Notes: generated from the sequence alone by a model not told the origin. Shown: positions 45,243 through 53,903, counted from the first letter of the stretch. The stretch: DNA of 64,000 nt from Brevibacterium sp. RIT 803 (GCF_016892625.1 NZ_JAFEMW010000005.1:434001-498000), one strand, 5' to 3'. Translations and numbers: made by a program.

Positions 45243-46757
45243 ATGGATACACTCATCGATCTGGGCGGCGGCTTCGCCTCGGCACTCGAACCTTTGAGCC
45301 TCGCTTTCGCACTCCTCGGCGTCTTGTTGGGCACCGTCGTCGGCGTGCTGCCGGGCATCGGCCCGATCTCTGCGATCGCCATTCTCATCCCGGTGTCCTT
45401 CGGGATGGAGCCGGTGCACGGACTCATCCTGCTCTGCGGCATCTACTACGGGTCCATGTACGGCGGCTCGATCACCGCCACACTCATCAAAACCCCTGGT
45501 GAGGTCGCCAGTGCGGTGACCGCCATCGAAGGCTACGAAATGGCTCGCCGAGGTCGGGGCAAGGCCGCGCTTGCGACCGCAGCAATCGGATCCTTCCTCG
45601 CCGGGACCCTGGCGATCATCGGGCTGACGTTCCTGTCTCCCGTGCTCGTGAGACTGGCGAACGTCTTCGGCTCCACCGAATACTTCCTGCTCATGGCCAC
45701 AGCACTCCTGCTGGCCTCGACGATGTCGTCCGGCTCGCGGGCGAAGGCTCTGATCTCGATCTTCATCGGCCTGGCAGTCGGCCTCGTCGGTCTCGACTTC
45801 CAGACGGGCCTGCCGCGCCAGACCTTCGGCATGAGCCTGCTCTCAGACGGCATCGACTTCACGATCTTCGCTATGGCCCTCTTCGCCATCCCCGAAGCGA
45901 TCCGCAACCTCGCATTGGGGCGCGGAGCCAAAGATGTGATTCAGAGCTTCGGAGACGACAAATGGATGACGAAGCAGGACTGGCAGCGCTCGGCAATGCC
46001 CTGGGCCCGCGGCTCGGTGCTCGGGTTCATCATCGGCATCCTGCCCGGAGTCGGCCCGTCCCTGGCCTCGTTCATGTCCTACATCATGGAGAAGCGGATC
46101 TCGAAGCGGAAGTCCGAGTTCGGCCACGGTGCCATCGAAGGCGTCGCCGGACCCGAGGCCGCGAACAACGCCGGAGTCGGCGGAGCCATGATTCCGCTCT
46201 TCAGCCTCGGCATCCCGGGATCGGCGACGACGGCCTTGCTGCTCTTCGTCTTCACCATGTACGGACTGCAGCCGGGACCGCTGATCTTCCGCGACGAATC
46301 GGGCCTGATCTGGACGATCATCGCGAGCATGTACATCGGCAACGTGGCCCTGATCATCCTCAACCTGCCGCTCGTAGGTGTCTTCGTCAAACTGCTGAAG
46401 ATGCCCAAGGAGATCCTGTTCTCCTCCATCCTCGTCCTCGTGGCCATCGGTGCCTACGCGATCGAATTCAGCCTGTTCGGACTGATGCTGCTCGGCATCT
46501 TCGGCGTCATCGGATACCTCATGGATAAGGGCGGAATTCCACTGGCTCCGTCCATCCTGGCCCTCGTCCTGGTGCCGCTGTTGGAGAACAACTTCCGGCG
46601 CATGCTCCAGATCTCGGGCGGATCGTTCATGCCGTTGCTGACCCGCCCGGTGTCACTGTCGATCATCGTGCTCATGGTCCTGGGTATCGTCGGACCCATC
46701 ATCTTCCGCTGGTGGGTGCGCCGCCGCCAGCTGTTGGCCGATGTGAGCGTGGCATGA
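45243..46757 (+). CDS. tctA: TTT transporter large permease (TctA)
   Basis: A 504-residue permease with about 12 helices. GTVVGVLPGIGPISAIAILIPVSFGMEP and GIYYGSMYGGSITATLIKTPGEVASAVTAIEGYEMARRGRGKAAL are textbook TctA. The second-half repeat GILPGVGPSLASFMSYIMEKRISK matches the internal symmetry. Start ATG 45243 lies nine bases after the tctB stop. Works with TctB and TctC in cation-coupled carboxylate uptake. Confidence 0.95.
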   Translation: MDTLIDLGGGFASALEPLSLAFALLGVLLGTVVGVLPGIGPISAIAILIPVSFGMEPVHGLILLCGIYYGSMYGGSITATLIKTPGEVASAVTAIEGYEMARRGRGKAALATAAIGSFLAGTLAIIGLTFLSPVLVRLANVFGSTEYFLLMATALLLASTMSSGSRAKALISIFIGLAVGLVGLDFQTGLPRQTFGMSLLSDGIDFTIFAMALFAIPEAIRNLALGRGAKDVIQSFGDDKWMTKQDWQRSAMPWARGSVLGFIIGILPGVGPSLASFMSYIMEKRISKRKSEFGHGAIEGVAGPEAANNAGVGGAMIPLFSLGIPGSATTALLLFVFTMYGLQPGPLIFRDESGLIWTIIASMYIGNVALIILNLPLVGVFVKLLKMPKEILFSSILVLVAIGAYAIEFSLFGLMLLGIFGVIGYLMDKGGIPLAPSILALVLVPLLENNFRRMLQISGGSFMPLLTRPVSLSIIVLMVLGIVGPIIFRWWVRRRQLLADVSVA

Positions 46758-47509
46758 GAGAGAACACCATGACTGATAGCTCCGCAGCCACTGGCGGCTC
46801 CGAGTCCTCTGGCCGCTCCGACGTCTCGGCCGCCTCGGCCAAGGAGATCGGCGTCATCGACCGCAGTGCCGCGATCCTCACGGCACTGCAGGACTCGCCG
46901 ATGACCGCCGCCGAGGTGTGCCGTCGTCTGGGCTACTCCAAGTCAACGACCTACCGGCTGCTGGCGGATCTGCGCACTCACCGCTTCATCGTCCGTGACA
47001 GCAACGGGCTGCTGCGCCTGGGGCCGTTCCCGGGCAGACGCAGCATCGCAACAACGAACTCGGTGCTCGAGCATCTGCGAACCCTGACCAGTGAGTCGGT
47101 GCAACTGTGGGTCCGTGTCGGGGAGGATAGGGTGTGCGTGCGCAATGTCGAAGCCGACCACGAACTCCGCGTCTCCCGCAGCGTCGGCACCGTCCTCCCG
47201 CTCGTCGACGGCGGATCTGCCGCGCTGGCGCTGTGCGGGCCGGGCAACCCGCAGGAGTTCTACGCCACGAAGCAGGCACGGGTGAAGGGAACCGCCTCGG
47301 CGAGTGTGGCCTTCACAGTCGGCGGAGCCATCCTTGCCTTGTGCGTGTCCTACCCACTGACTCGGGAGCCGGACAATGTCGCCGGCGCCTACCGGGCCGT
47401 GCTGGGTCAGGCCGCGGTCGAGCTCAAAGGGCTGCTCGAGGACAGCGAAGAGTTCGCAGTGCTCAGGGATATCGCGCGGTTGGCGCTGGGAGCACGTCGG
47501 TCTGAATGA
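46754..47509 (+). CDS. IclR-family regulator of the TTT/CoA-transferase cluster
   Basis: About 251 residues. The winged helix (DRSAAILTALQDSPMTAAEVCRRLGYSKSTTYRLLADLRTHRFIVRDSNGLLRLG) lies at about 34-90, and the effector domain is shorter than usual, with ELRVSRSVGTVLPLVDGGSAALAL. ATG 46754 overlaps the tctA stop (ATGA); ATG 46769 after GAGAGA is as likely. As last gene of the operon it probably controls the upstream palindrome at 41149. Confidence 0.88.
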   Translation: MRENTMTDSSAATGGSESSGRSDVSAASAKEIGVIDRSAAILTALQDSPMTAAEVCRRLGYSKSTTYRLLADLRTHRFIVRDSNGLLRLGPFPGRRSIATTNSVLEHLRTLTSESVQLWVRVGEDRVCVRNVEADHELRVSRSVGTVLPLVDGGSAALALCGPGNPQEFYATKQARVKGTASASVAFTVGGAILALCVSYPLTREPDNVAGAYRAVLGQAAVELKGLLEDSEEFAVLRDIARLALGARRSE

Positions 47510-47551
47510 GGCGTGGGACGGGCATGAGGTGGTGCTCGGCCCTTCGCCCAT

Positions 47552-47926
47552 TCAGCCCAACGGAATGAGAGCGAAACGCCCCCAGGCCACGAAGATCAGA
47601 CCGGTCAGGAACAGCAGGTCCCCGAGCAGCTCCCTGTATTCGAGCCTGCGGATCCGCTCGGTTGCGGCCCCCGCCATGTAGAGTGCCATGCCCGATGCGG
47701 CGATGGGTACGAGTACGGGTGCGATACCCAGCAGTCCGGGCAGGACCAGTCCGAGCCCGCCGGCGATTTCGATGACCCCCATAAACTTCACGGTGCCGGG
47801 GGTGAAGTCCTCCGGCCAGTGCAGTCTGGCGGCATATCTCTCGTGCGTCCAGGTCAGTTTGATGATTCCGCCGGCGATGTAGCCGACGGCCAGGGCGCCT
47901 GCGACGATCCACAGTGCGATGTTCAT
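47552..47926 (-). CDS. DoxX-family membrane protein
   Basis: A 124-residue four-helix protein. The GGIIKL segment after helix 1, FMGVIEIAGGLGLVLPGLLG and the C-terminal GDLLFLTGLIFVAWGR follow the DoxX_2 pattern. Function in most bacteria is unknown; some members are tied to redox or oxidative-stress complexes. It is divergent from a TetR gene. A strong promoter (TTGACG at 48051-48056, 17-base spacer, TACACT at 48028-48033) reads into it through the TetR operators. Confidence 0.85.
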   Translation of the reverse strand: MNIALWIVAGALAVGYIAGGIIKLTWTHERYAARLHWPEDFTPGTVKFMGVIEIAGGLGLVLPGLLGIAPVLVPIAASGMALYMAGAATERIRRLEYRELLGDLLFLTGLIFVAWGRFALIPLG

Positions 47927-48011
47927 GATTGCTCACTCTCATCATTGAGGTGCTTGGCGGCGAAGGGACAGCGACGGGTTCATGCTGTCGGCATCCCTAA
48001 CGACACGATGT

Positions 48012-48075
48012 GTGCCGATGCTGGACCAGTGTAGTCGGCACGGAATCAGACGTCAACGGCACATATCGTGCCGTT
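48012..48075. promoter_or_regulatory. DoxX promoter overlapped by two TetR-type inverted repeats
   Basis: AACGGCAC-N5-GTGCCGTT (48055-48075) is a perfect inverted repeat, and GTGCCGA-N16-TCGGCAC (48012-48041) reuses the same CGGCAC half-site. The first touches the -35 and the second straddles the -10 of the minus-strand promoter, so bound TetR protein should block doxX. Further TCGGCA half-sites occur near 47986. Confidence 0.75.
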
Positions 48076-48092
48076 AGTGATACCGTGAAGCT

Positions 48093-48683
48093 ATGTCCCC
48101 GTCATCGACGCCTCGCCGCCGCGGTTCGGAGCGCACGCTCGAGCTCCTGGATGTCACGCTGTCTCTCGCCGAGGAGGTGGGCTATCGCGGCTTGACGGTC
48201 GAGGCCATCGCTCGCCGTGCGGGCGTGGGCAAGCACACGATCTATCGGCGGTGGCCCACGATTGCTGATCTTCTCCTCGATGCTCTCAGCCACGTATGGT
48301 CCAGCGAGCTGGACTACCGGTCGCAGGGCGCGATCAGAGCTGACCTGCGCGAGCAGTTCCTGCGCTCGAGCTATGCGCTCTCGCACGCGCCGCTGGGCCC
48401 GATCTACCGTGCTGTCATCGCCGCTGCGCAGTCGGATGAGTCTCTGCGAGCGGCCATCCACTCGCGGTTCCTCAAGACAGTCGAGGAGAGCACCTTGGAA
48501 CGCATCAATCTCGCCCAGCAACAGGGTCAGCTGAAGAGCGACGCCGATCTGGCTGCCGTCGTCGAGGTGCTCGTCGGCTCGCTGTACTATCGATGGCTGC
48601 TCACGGACCGTGCTATCGACGAGGGGGCCGTTGACGGGCTGATCGGCATGTTCATGGACGCCTATGGCGAGTCCGGCGTCTGA
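48093..48683 (+). CDS. TetR-family repressor
   Basis: A 196-residue repressor. The N-terminal HTH (VTLSLAEEVGYRGLTVEAIARRAGVGKHTIYRRWPTIADLLLDAL, about 21-65) is standard, followed by the TetR_C_11-like ligand domain with YRAVIAAAQSDESLRAAIHSRFL. It is divergent from doxX and the perfect operator ends 17 bases before its start codon, so it likely represses both genes. Confidence 0.93.
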   Translation: MSPSSTPRRRGSERTLELLDVTLSLAEEVGYRGLTVEAIARRAGVGKHTIYRRWPTIADLLLDALSHVWSSELDYRSQGAIRADLREQFLRSSYALSHAPLGPIYRAVIAAAQSDESLRAAIHSRFLKTVEESTLERINLAQQQGQLKSDADLAAVVEVLVGSLYYRWLLTDRAIDEGAVDGLIGMFMDAYGESGV

Positions 48684-48698
48684 GGTTGCGCGGCGTTT

Positions 48699-49349
48699 TC
48701 AGGCCGGAGGTTGGCCGAGGTAGAAGCCGGTGGTGCGCTCGGCCGCCGCGGTGGCATCGGCCTCAGGCGTTCCCTCTTTAGCCGATGCTTCACCCCAGCG
48801 CCTGCTGGATTCGCGGACGAACGTCTCTCCCGCCTTCGACTGGATGAAGGCCTCTTCGTCTTCGGGTCTGCCCGTTCCTGCCATCAGGTGCAGAGCGAGG
48901 CCGAGGAACGCTAGGTCCCAACCCACGCCCGTGGCACCGGGGCCGAACTGGGTCCAGAAATCTGAACCGGCCTCGGCCGAATGGGAGTGCTCCAGCGTCA
49001 TCCGGGCGCGGTCGCCATCCTCGTCGACTCTCACGGTGACCTGACTCGAGTCTCCACCGAACTCCCAGGTGATGCTGTAGGACCGAGGTGGCTCGCAGGC
49101 GGTCACCGTGCCGGAGGCGTTGCCCTCGATGTTGTAGCGGCCGCCGAGGTCGAGGTCCCCGCTGACGGGTGCGAACCAGCGTTCCAGCCGCTCGGGATTC
49201 GTACACGCGTCCCAGAGGTCGTCGACCGTGGTCGGATATGACTGGCTGATCGACTGGACCGTGTGCTGGGTGCCGTTGTCGAGTTCGATGGACAGGTCCC
49301 GATCGACGTTCTCGGCCTGTGCTGCGATGATCTCATTCTGGTCGGTCAT
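48699..49349 (-). CDS. SRPBCC (AHSA1-like) domain protein
   Basis: A 216-residue protein whose SRPBCC domain starts with QSYPTTVDDLWDACTNPERLERWFAPVSGDLDLGGRYNIEGNASGTVTACEPPRSYSITWEFGG (about 35-98). The extra C-terminal 60 residues are helical and charged. ATG 49349 follows AGGAGA by four bases and overlaps the ArsR stop (ATGA). Second ArsR/SRPBCC pair in the window; the ligand is unknown. Confidence 0.88.
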   Translation of the reverse strand: MTDQNEIIAAQAENVDRDLSIELDNGTQHTVQSISQSYPTTVDDLWDACTNPERLERWFAPVSGDLDLGGRYNIEGNASGTVTACEPPRSYSITWEFGGDSSQVTVRVDEDGDRARMTLEHSHSAEAGSDFWTQFGPGATGVGWDLAFLGLALHLMAGTGRPEDEEAFIQSKAGETFVRESSRRWGEASAKEGTPEADATAAAERTTGFYLGQPPA

Positions 49350-49738
49350 GATCTCTCCTCGGGAGTGGCGGGTGGAGTCGTCGAGTCGGTGGATCGAGTC
49401 GGTGGATCGGTCAGTCGTTTCTGCCTCTTGCCGCGCGCGATCTCGGTCGACAATGCGTCGAGCTTCGGTGTCCAGAATCGTTTGAAAGGATCCATCCATT
49501 GGTCGACGGCCTTGAGCGGCGTCGGATCTAAGGAATACAGGCGTCTCGTGCCTTCGGCTCGCTGAGTTGCGAACCCGGCTTCGCGGAGCAGCTTGAGATG
49601 CTGCGACACGGCCGGCTGGCTGATGCCGAATTCCTCTCCGACCGCGCTGACGACATCGCCTGCGCTCAGTTCGCCCTCCCTGAGGAGCTCGATGATTCTC
49701 CTCCGGACGGGATCGCCGAGGATGTCGAAAGCGTGCAT
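49346..49738 (-). CDS. ArsR-family winged-helix repressor
   Basis: A 130-residue repressor. FDILGDPVRRRIIELLREGELSAGDVVSAVGEEFGISQPAVSQHLKLLREAGFATQRAEGTRRLYSLDP is a complete wHTH (residues 4-72). The tail is Thr/Pro/Ser-rich. A textbook promoter ends seven bases before ATG 49738, so the message should be leaderless. The next 250 bases upstream carry a decayed copy of this gene. Confidence 0.93.
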   Translation of the reverse strand: MHAFDILGDPVRRRIIELLREGELSAGDVVSAVGEEFGISQPAVSQHLKLLREAGFATQRAEGTRRLYSLDPTPLKAVDQWMDPFKRFWTPKLDALSTEIARGKRQKRLTDPPTRSTDSTTPPATPEERS

Positions 49739-49745
49739 ATCTGAA

Positions 49746-49773
49746 TTATAAGCATCTATCAATATAAGTCAAT
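49746..49773 (-). promoter_or_regulatory. Leaderless sigma-70 promoter of arsR
   Basis: On the minus strand TTGACT (49768-49773), 16 bases, and a consensus TATAAT (49746-49751) end seven bases before ATG 49738. CTTATA is repeated 16 bases apart across it, a possible operator. An intact -10 of this quality is rare in so GC-rich a region. Confidence 0.75.
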
Positions 49774-49993
49774 GGTGATTTATGGTGTCGAGGGCCTCTT
49801 TGGGGGCGATTGTTACCCCCGGTTCGACGGCTTCCTGCAGGAGCTTGAGATGTTGGAAGACCGCTGGCTGGCTGGCTGGTGGTGAGTTCCTCGCTGTTTG
49901 CTTCGACGATCTCACCTGGGGGCATCTCTCGTCCGGCAGGATGCTTGAGGAGCCGCCTGCGGATGGGATCCTCGGGGCATCGAAAGCGTGCAA
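49769..49993 (-). pseudogene. Decayed duplicate of the ArsR gene
   Basis: The minus strand from 49993 resembles the intact arsR start to middle: HAFD at the start and SQPAV-QHLKLL-EA later in one frame, and DPIRRRLL with PPGEIVEANSEEL in another. Two compensating indels therefore separate the parts, one at a (CTGG)4 run (49864-49879). The ATG has become TTG, while a -10 like TATACT remains at the same distance. An old tandem duplication that has lost function is the simplest reading. Confidence 0.75.
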
Positions 49994-50036
49994 GTTTTGA
50001 GTATAGGAACTCTGCAACCAGTTCGAGTCCATGTGG

Positions 50037-50723
50037 CTATTCGAGGCTCCGATAATAGTCAGATACGGAATCAAGATGCCTGCGCATCAGATTCATCGCA
50101 GCCATGGAATCTCGGTCGACGATGGCTTCGAAGAGCCTCGAATGGTCGTGGCTCACGCTCGAACCGATATTGGAGGCAGCGTTGGCATCACCGACGATGT
50201 TCTGCAGCGCGTTGAAGAGGGGAATAGTGACGATCTCCAGCAGCGGATTGTGAGCCGCTTCGACGATCTGCTGATGAAAGGTCGAATGGCTGGTGAACGA
50301 GGATGCCTCGCTGTGCAGACTCGGGTCGGAATTCCTCAGCTTCTCCAGATCCGCGTCTGTTCGACGGGACGCCGCATATCCGACGGCTGGAACCTCGGTG
50401 ATATGACGAATCTCCATGAGGTCATCGATGGAGATCGACTCGGATGACGCGAGCAGGGTTACCCCGACTTCGAGCTGGGATCCCAGGTGCCCGACGGTGG
50501 GGATCGTGACGAACGTTCCCCCGTTGACTCCGCGAACACTCCTGACCAGATGTTCACTCGACAGAGTTCGTAGGGCCTCACGGATCGTGCTCTGACCCAC
50601 GGCATACGTTTCTCGGAGCTCAGCGTCTGTGGGCAATCGGGATCCGGCAGCGAACGTTCCATCAAGGATCTGGCGGCGCAGCTTCTCTGCAACGACGGCA
50701 TAAGCCGTTTTGGATTCGACCAT
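50037..50723 (-). CDS. GntR-family regulator (FCD type)
   Basis: A 228-residue regulator. AYAVVAEKLRRQILDGTFAAGSRLPTDAELRETYAVGQSTIREALRTLSSEHLVRSVRGVNGGTFV (about 7-72) is the winged helix, then an FCD domain with STFHQQIVEAAHNPLL. It begins directly after the broken acyl-CoA dehydrogenase and is the last gene of the minus-strand run, so it may regulate the diacid cluster upstream of it. Confidence 0.9.
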   Translation of the reverse strand: MVESKTAYAVVAEKLRRQILDGTFAAGSRLPTDAELRETYAVGQSTIREALRTLSSEHLVRSVRGVNGGTFVTIPTVGHLGSQLEVGVTLLASSESISIDDLMEIRHITEVPAVGYAASRRTDADLEKLRNSDPSLHSEASSFTSHSTFHQQIVEAAHNPLLEIVTIPLFNALQNIVGDANAASNIGSSVSHDHSRLFEAIVDRDSMAAMNLMRRHLDSVSDYYRSLE

Positions 50724-50724
50724 C

Positions 50725-51510
50725 TCAGACTCCGCCGACTCTCGTCTGGACGACGATTGTATCGATGGTTCCGTGTGCTTCGTACACCTTTTCAGCTCCT
50801 CGGTTCAACAGACTTCGACCCAAGACGAGTCGCTGCGCCTGGTTGGTTCCTTCGCAGATCTGGATGATCTTGGCGTTGTGCATCATCCGCTCGACGGGAT
50901 GATCGATGACGTAGCCCGCACCACCTAGCAGTTGGACCGCATCTGTGGCGATCGCTTTGGCCGCATCTGAGGTAAAAGTCTTCGCCGCCGCGCTGAAGAA
51001 TCCGAGGTCATGGTCTTTCCGTTGGCTCTTGGACGCTGTGACGTATATCAACTGCCGTGCGGCCCCCATTTTCATCCCTATGTCTGCGAGCATGAAATGG
51101 ATCCTTTGGAACTCGGCGATTCGATGACCAAATTGCTCCGCTCCTTGACGAGTCCGATTGCGTAGTCCGACGTGCCGTGGGCTACGCCGACGGCCTGTGT
51201 TGCAATCGTAATGCGAGCATGGCCGTGAGTGTGCAAAGCGACTTCTAGGCCGTGTCCCTTTTGCCCGACGATCCGATCAGCGGAAATGCGGCAGTCGTCG
51301 AAGATGAGTTCTCTTGTCGGGCTGCCCTTGATGCCGAGTTTGCGTTCCTTCGCCCCGAGGCTGAGTTCGGGATACCCGTGCTCGGCGGCAAAGGCCGTGA
51401 TGTCTCTGCCGCTCTGTCCGCGGGGACCGGTCACCGCCATGACCGTGTAGAACGATGACTCCCCAGCGTTTGAGATCCACGACTTTTCTCCGTTGTGCAT
51501 CCATTTGTCT
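50725..51510 (-). pseudogene. Broken acyl-CoA dehydrogenase
   Basis: Two reading frames together cover the middle and C-terminal thirds of an acyl-CoA dehydrogenase. The first (about 51510-51130) has WMHNGEKSWISNAGESSFY and KERKLGIKGSPTRELIFDDCRI. The second (about 51135-50725) has QFGHRIAEFQRIHFMLADIGMKMGAARQL and PVERMMHNAKIIQICEGTNQAQR with the catalytic Glu region. One missing base near 51130 explains the shift. The N-terminal third is absent. It is a close relative of the SCAD-like family, unlike the intact gene at 53904. Confidence 0.85.
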
Positions 51511-51674
51511 CTTCAGAGCAGGAGAGGATCAGCGACAGCGAGCCGAGTTGGTTCACCGCGGGACTGAGAGCGGATGACACGCATGCCCGGGGTGACCTCT
51601 TCGATCGTGATCGCTGCGGCCAGTGCCTCGCGTTTTCGAGACAGAGGCGCTGTTGATATGAACGGCAATGAGAC

Positions 51675-52523
51675 TCAGGGAGAGAGCTTCAGCAGCCTTT
51701 CCGCCCGTCGGATGACGACGTCGTCGATGAGCTCGCCGTCGAGCATGAAAGCTCCCACTTGCCGCGATCCAGCTTCGGAGGTCACATTCTGAGCCCAGCG
51801 CAGTTCTCGCTCGTCGGGAGCGAACACGGAGCGGATGGTCTCGATCTGCCGGGGATGAATACCCATCTTTCCGTCGAATCCGTATGCGGCCGCAGCGGCC
51901 GCCGCTTCGCGCAGACCTGGTTCGTCCGTAACGGTCGGATGCACAGAATCGATCACTGCAGTCTTGTGTGCCCGACCGGCGAAGAGGACTGTCATCCTGG
52001 CGAAGACGAGCAGATTGTCGAACAGCGCCGCCGAACCCCGTGCCCCCAGGTCAAGCTGCAGGTCAACTGAACCGAGAGCCAGGCCCTCCACACAGGTGTG
52101 CGCCGCGATTTGATCGGCTTCGAGAACACCCTTGGCGGTCTCGATGAGGGCGATCACGTGGAACCCTGTCAATGAGGCGAAGGGCTGGCCCGCTTCAGCC
52201 ATCGGCACCATGACCCTCGTGATTCCGAGATCGCGGACCATTTTGAGGTCCTCGTCGATGTGGTCGGTGCCGAAGCCGTTGACGCGGATGCAGACATCCA
52301 CCGGGTCGAGCTCTGCGGAACGCAGCACCTCTCGGGCCCGGGCCTTGTCGTCGTGTCGAACCGCATCCTCGAGGTCGATGACTGTCATGTCCGCAGCTGC
52401 GATGGCCTTGGCGAATCGCTCTGGTCGGTCGGCCGGGACGAAGAGCCAACCAGGGCCCACAGCTGACATCGCGCGAGTGGCCCCACCCACAGTGTCGTCA
52501 TGGTCGCGGTGAGGATCAGCCAC
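51675..52523 (-). CDS. CitE-like (HpcH/HpaI aldolase superfamily) acyl-CoA lyase
   Basis: A 282-residue TIM-barrel lyase. GPGWLFVPADRPERFAKA, MTVIDLEDAVRHDDKARAREVL, CIRVNGFGTD and IALIETAKGVLEADQIA carry the metal and CoA-site residues of CitE/Ccl/Mcl enzymes. These cleave citramalyl-CoA, malyl-CoA or methylmalyl-CoA. The start is uncertain: GTG 52523, overlapping the MmgE stop, is chosen, and ATG 52469 is closer to the fold. The position after a CoA-transferase, MaoC and dehydrogenase suggests citramalyl-CoA cleavage to pyruvate and acetyl-CoA. The 160 bases after its stop stay open in the same frame for 53 codons without a recognisable start. Confidence 0.85.
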   Translation of the reverse strand: MADPHRDHDDTVGGATRAMSAVGPGWLFVPADRPERFAKAIAAADMTVIDLEDAVRHDDKARAREVLRSAELDPVDVCIRVNGFGTDHIDEDLKMVRDLGITRVMVPMAEAGQPFASLTGFHVIALIETAKGVLEADQIAAHTCVEGLALGSVDLQLDLGARGSAALFDNLLVFARMTVLFAGRAHKTAVIDSVHPTVTDEPGLREAAAAAAAYGFDGKMGIHPRQIETIRSVFAPDERELRWAQNVTSEAGSRQVGAFMLDGELIDDVVIRRAERLLKLSP

Positions 52524-53889
52524 TGAATTCGCCGATGATCTCGCTCGCCGTGCGCTCGAGAGGCGCGTCGGTGATCGTGCTGCGAATGGACTCCGCACGC
52601 TGTGCTCCGAGGATCGGATCGGCACAATCTGAGAACTTCGCGACCACCTCGGAGTTGGTCAGTGGTCGGGACTCATGTCCGCGGTTGATCTGTTCGGACT
52701 CATGCAGGACCGTGCCGTCCTTGAGCGTGATGGCAAGGTCGCCGGAGAACGCCTTCGGATACAGGCTGGCCGGATCGTGTTCGACAGTCACCAGCGCCGC
52801 CGCCGCGAGCACCTGATCATCCGACCGTGCCGACTCCTCGAGCTCCGAGAAGGTGATCTTCCCGTGTTTCAGGGCCGCGGTGGTGAGGTAAGGCAGGCTG
52901 AACTTCGCATCATATTCTCCCCGGGGCCGCAGCTTGTCCTCGACTGGCTCGCAGACGACCTTGCCCGGTACCTCGTGGATCTTCGCCGTGATCGTCTCGA
53001 TCTTGTCGTAGTCGAACGACGGGTCTTCTCGCAAACGCAGCGCGATGTCGATGAAGGAATGGGTGAAATGGCAGGTCGGGAACGGCTTGACTGCGACATT
53101 ATCGACCTCCCACACTTCGCCGAGGTTGTCGAAGAGTTCGGTATCCGGTGCCTCGGCGTCTTGGATGTGTGTTCGGTAGAGACCGAAACGACCTTCGTAG
53201 ATCTCGGTGGGCCCGTCGAATCCGGACGCAGCCAATGCTGCCGCGTGCAGACCCGAGTTCGCTGCCCAACCGGGGTGAAGCCGCTTGGTCGGTGTCCCCT
53301 CATCGAGGAACTGCAGAACTCCAGAGGAGAACGATCCCGCGATGCCCTGGGCAGCGACGAGCTGCCTGGCGTTGAGGTCGTGGAGCTTGCCGACGCCGAT
53401 GGCTGAGCCGAAGGCTCCGAGGACTCCCGTCGGGTGGAATCCTTTGTCGTGGAAGCGTCCGTCGACGGCCATGCCCAGCCGAGCATTGACCTCAATGGCG
53501 AGGATGTACCCGAGGAGGAGGTCGCCGAAGCTGATCGACTCGTTCCCGGCGCCGGCACTGATGACCGCAGCCAGCGACGATGCGCTCACATGGGAGACCG
53601 CGGCGATGTGTGTGTCGTCGAAGTCGTGGCCGTGGATCATCAGACCATTGGCGATCGCTGCACCGGATTTCGACAGCGTCGAGGCACTGCCGATGACGGG
53701 CACATCGCCAGAACCGAGCGTCGACAGTCCCTCAAGGGCAACCTCGGCGAAAGCACTGGTGCTCGCGGCGATGCCGACCCCCACAGAGTCGAGCATGAGA
53801 TGTCGGGCGCGCAGCTGCACGGTCTCGGGGACGTCGTCGAGACTGATCGAGGAGATCGCGGCGGCGATGGTTTCGGAAATGCTTGTCAT
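52516..53889 (-). CDS. MmgE/PrpD family protein
   Basis: A 457-residue protein of the 2-methylcitrate dehydratase / cis-aconitate decarboxylase family. HGHDFDDTHIAAVSHVSASSLAAVISAGA, FHPTGVLGAFGSAIGVGKLHDL, GTPTKRLHPGWAANSGLHAAALAASGFDGPTEIYEGRFGLYR and KPFPTCHFTHSFIDIAL are family blocks. The frame is open to 54093, but ATG 53889 after CAGGAG is right. Members hydrate, dehydrate, isomerise or decarboxylate small tricarboxylates, including itaconate formation from cis-aconitate. Its exact reaction in this cluster is open. Confidence 0.9.
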   Translation of the reverse strand: MTSISETIAAAISSISLDDVPETVQLRARHLMLDSVGVGIAASTSAFAEVALEGLSTLGSGDVPVIGSASTLSKSGAAIANGLMIHGHDFDDTHIAAVSHVSASSLAAVISAGAGNESISFGDLLLGYILAIEVNARLGMAVDGRFHDKGFHPTGVLGAFGSAIGVGKLHDLNARQLVAAQGIAGSFSSGVLQFLDEGTPTKRLHPGWAANSGLHAAALAASGFDGPTEIYEGRFGLYRTHIQDAEAPDTELFDNLGEVWEVDNVAVKPFPTCHFTHSFIDIALRLREDPSFDYDKIETITAKIHEVPGKVVCEPVEDKLRPRGEYDAKFSLPYLTTAALKHGKITFSELEESARSDDQVLAAAALVTVEHDPASLYPKAFSGDLAITLKDGTVLHESEQINRGHESRPLTNSEVVAKFSDCADPILGAQRAESIRSTITDAPLERTASEIIGEFSG

Positions 53890-53903
53890 GAGTTCTCCTG
53901 AGT

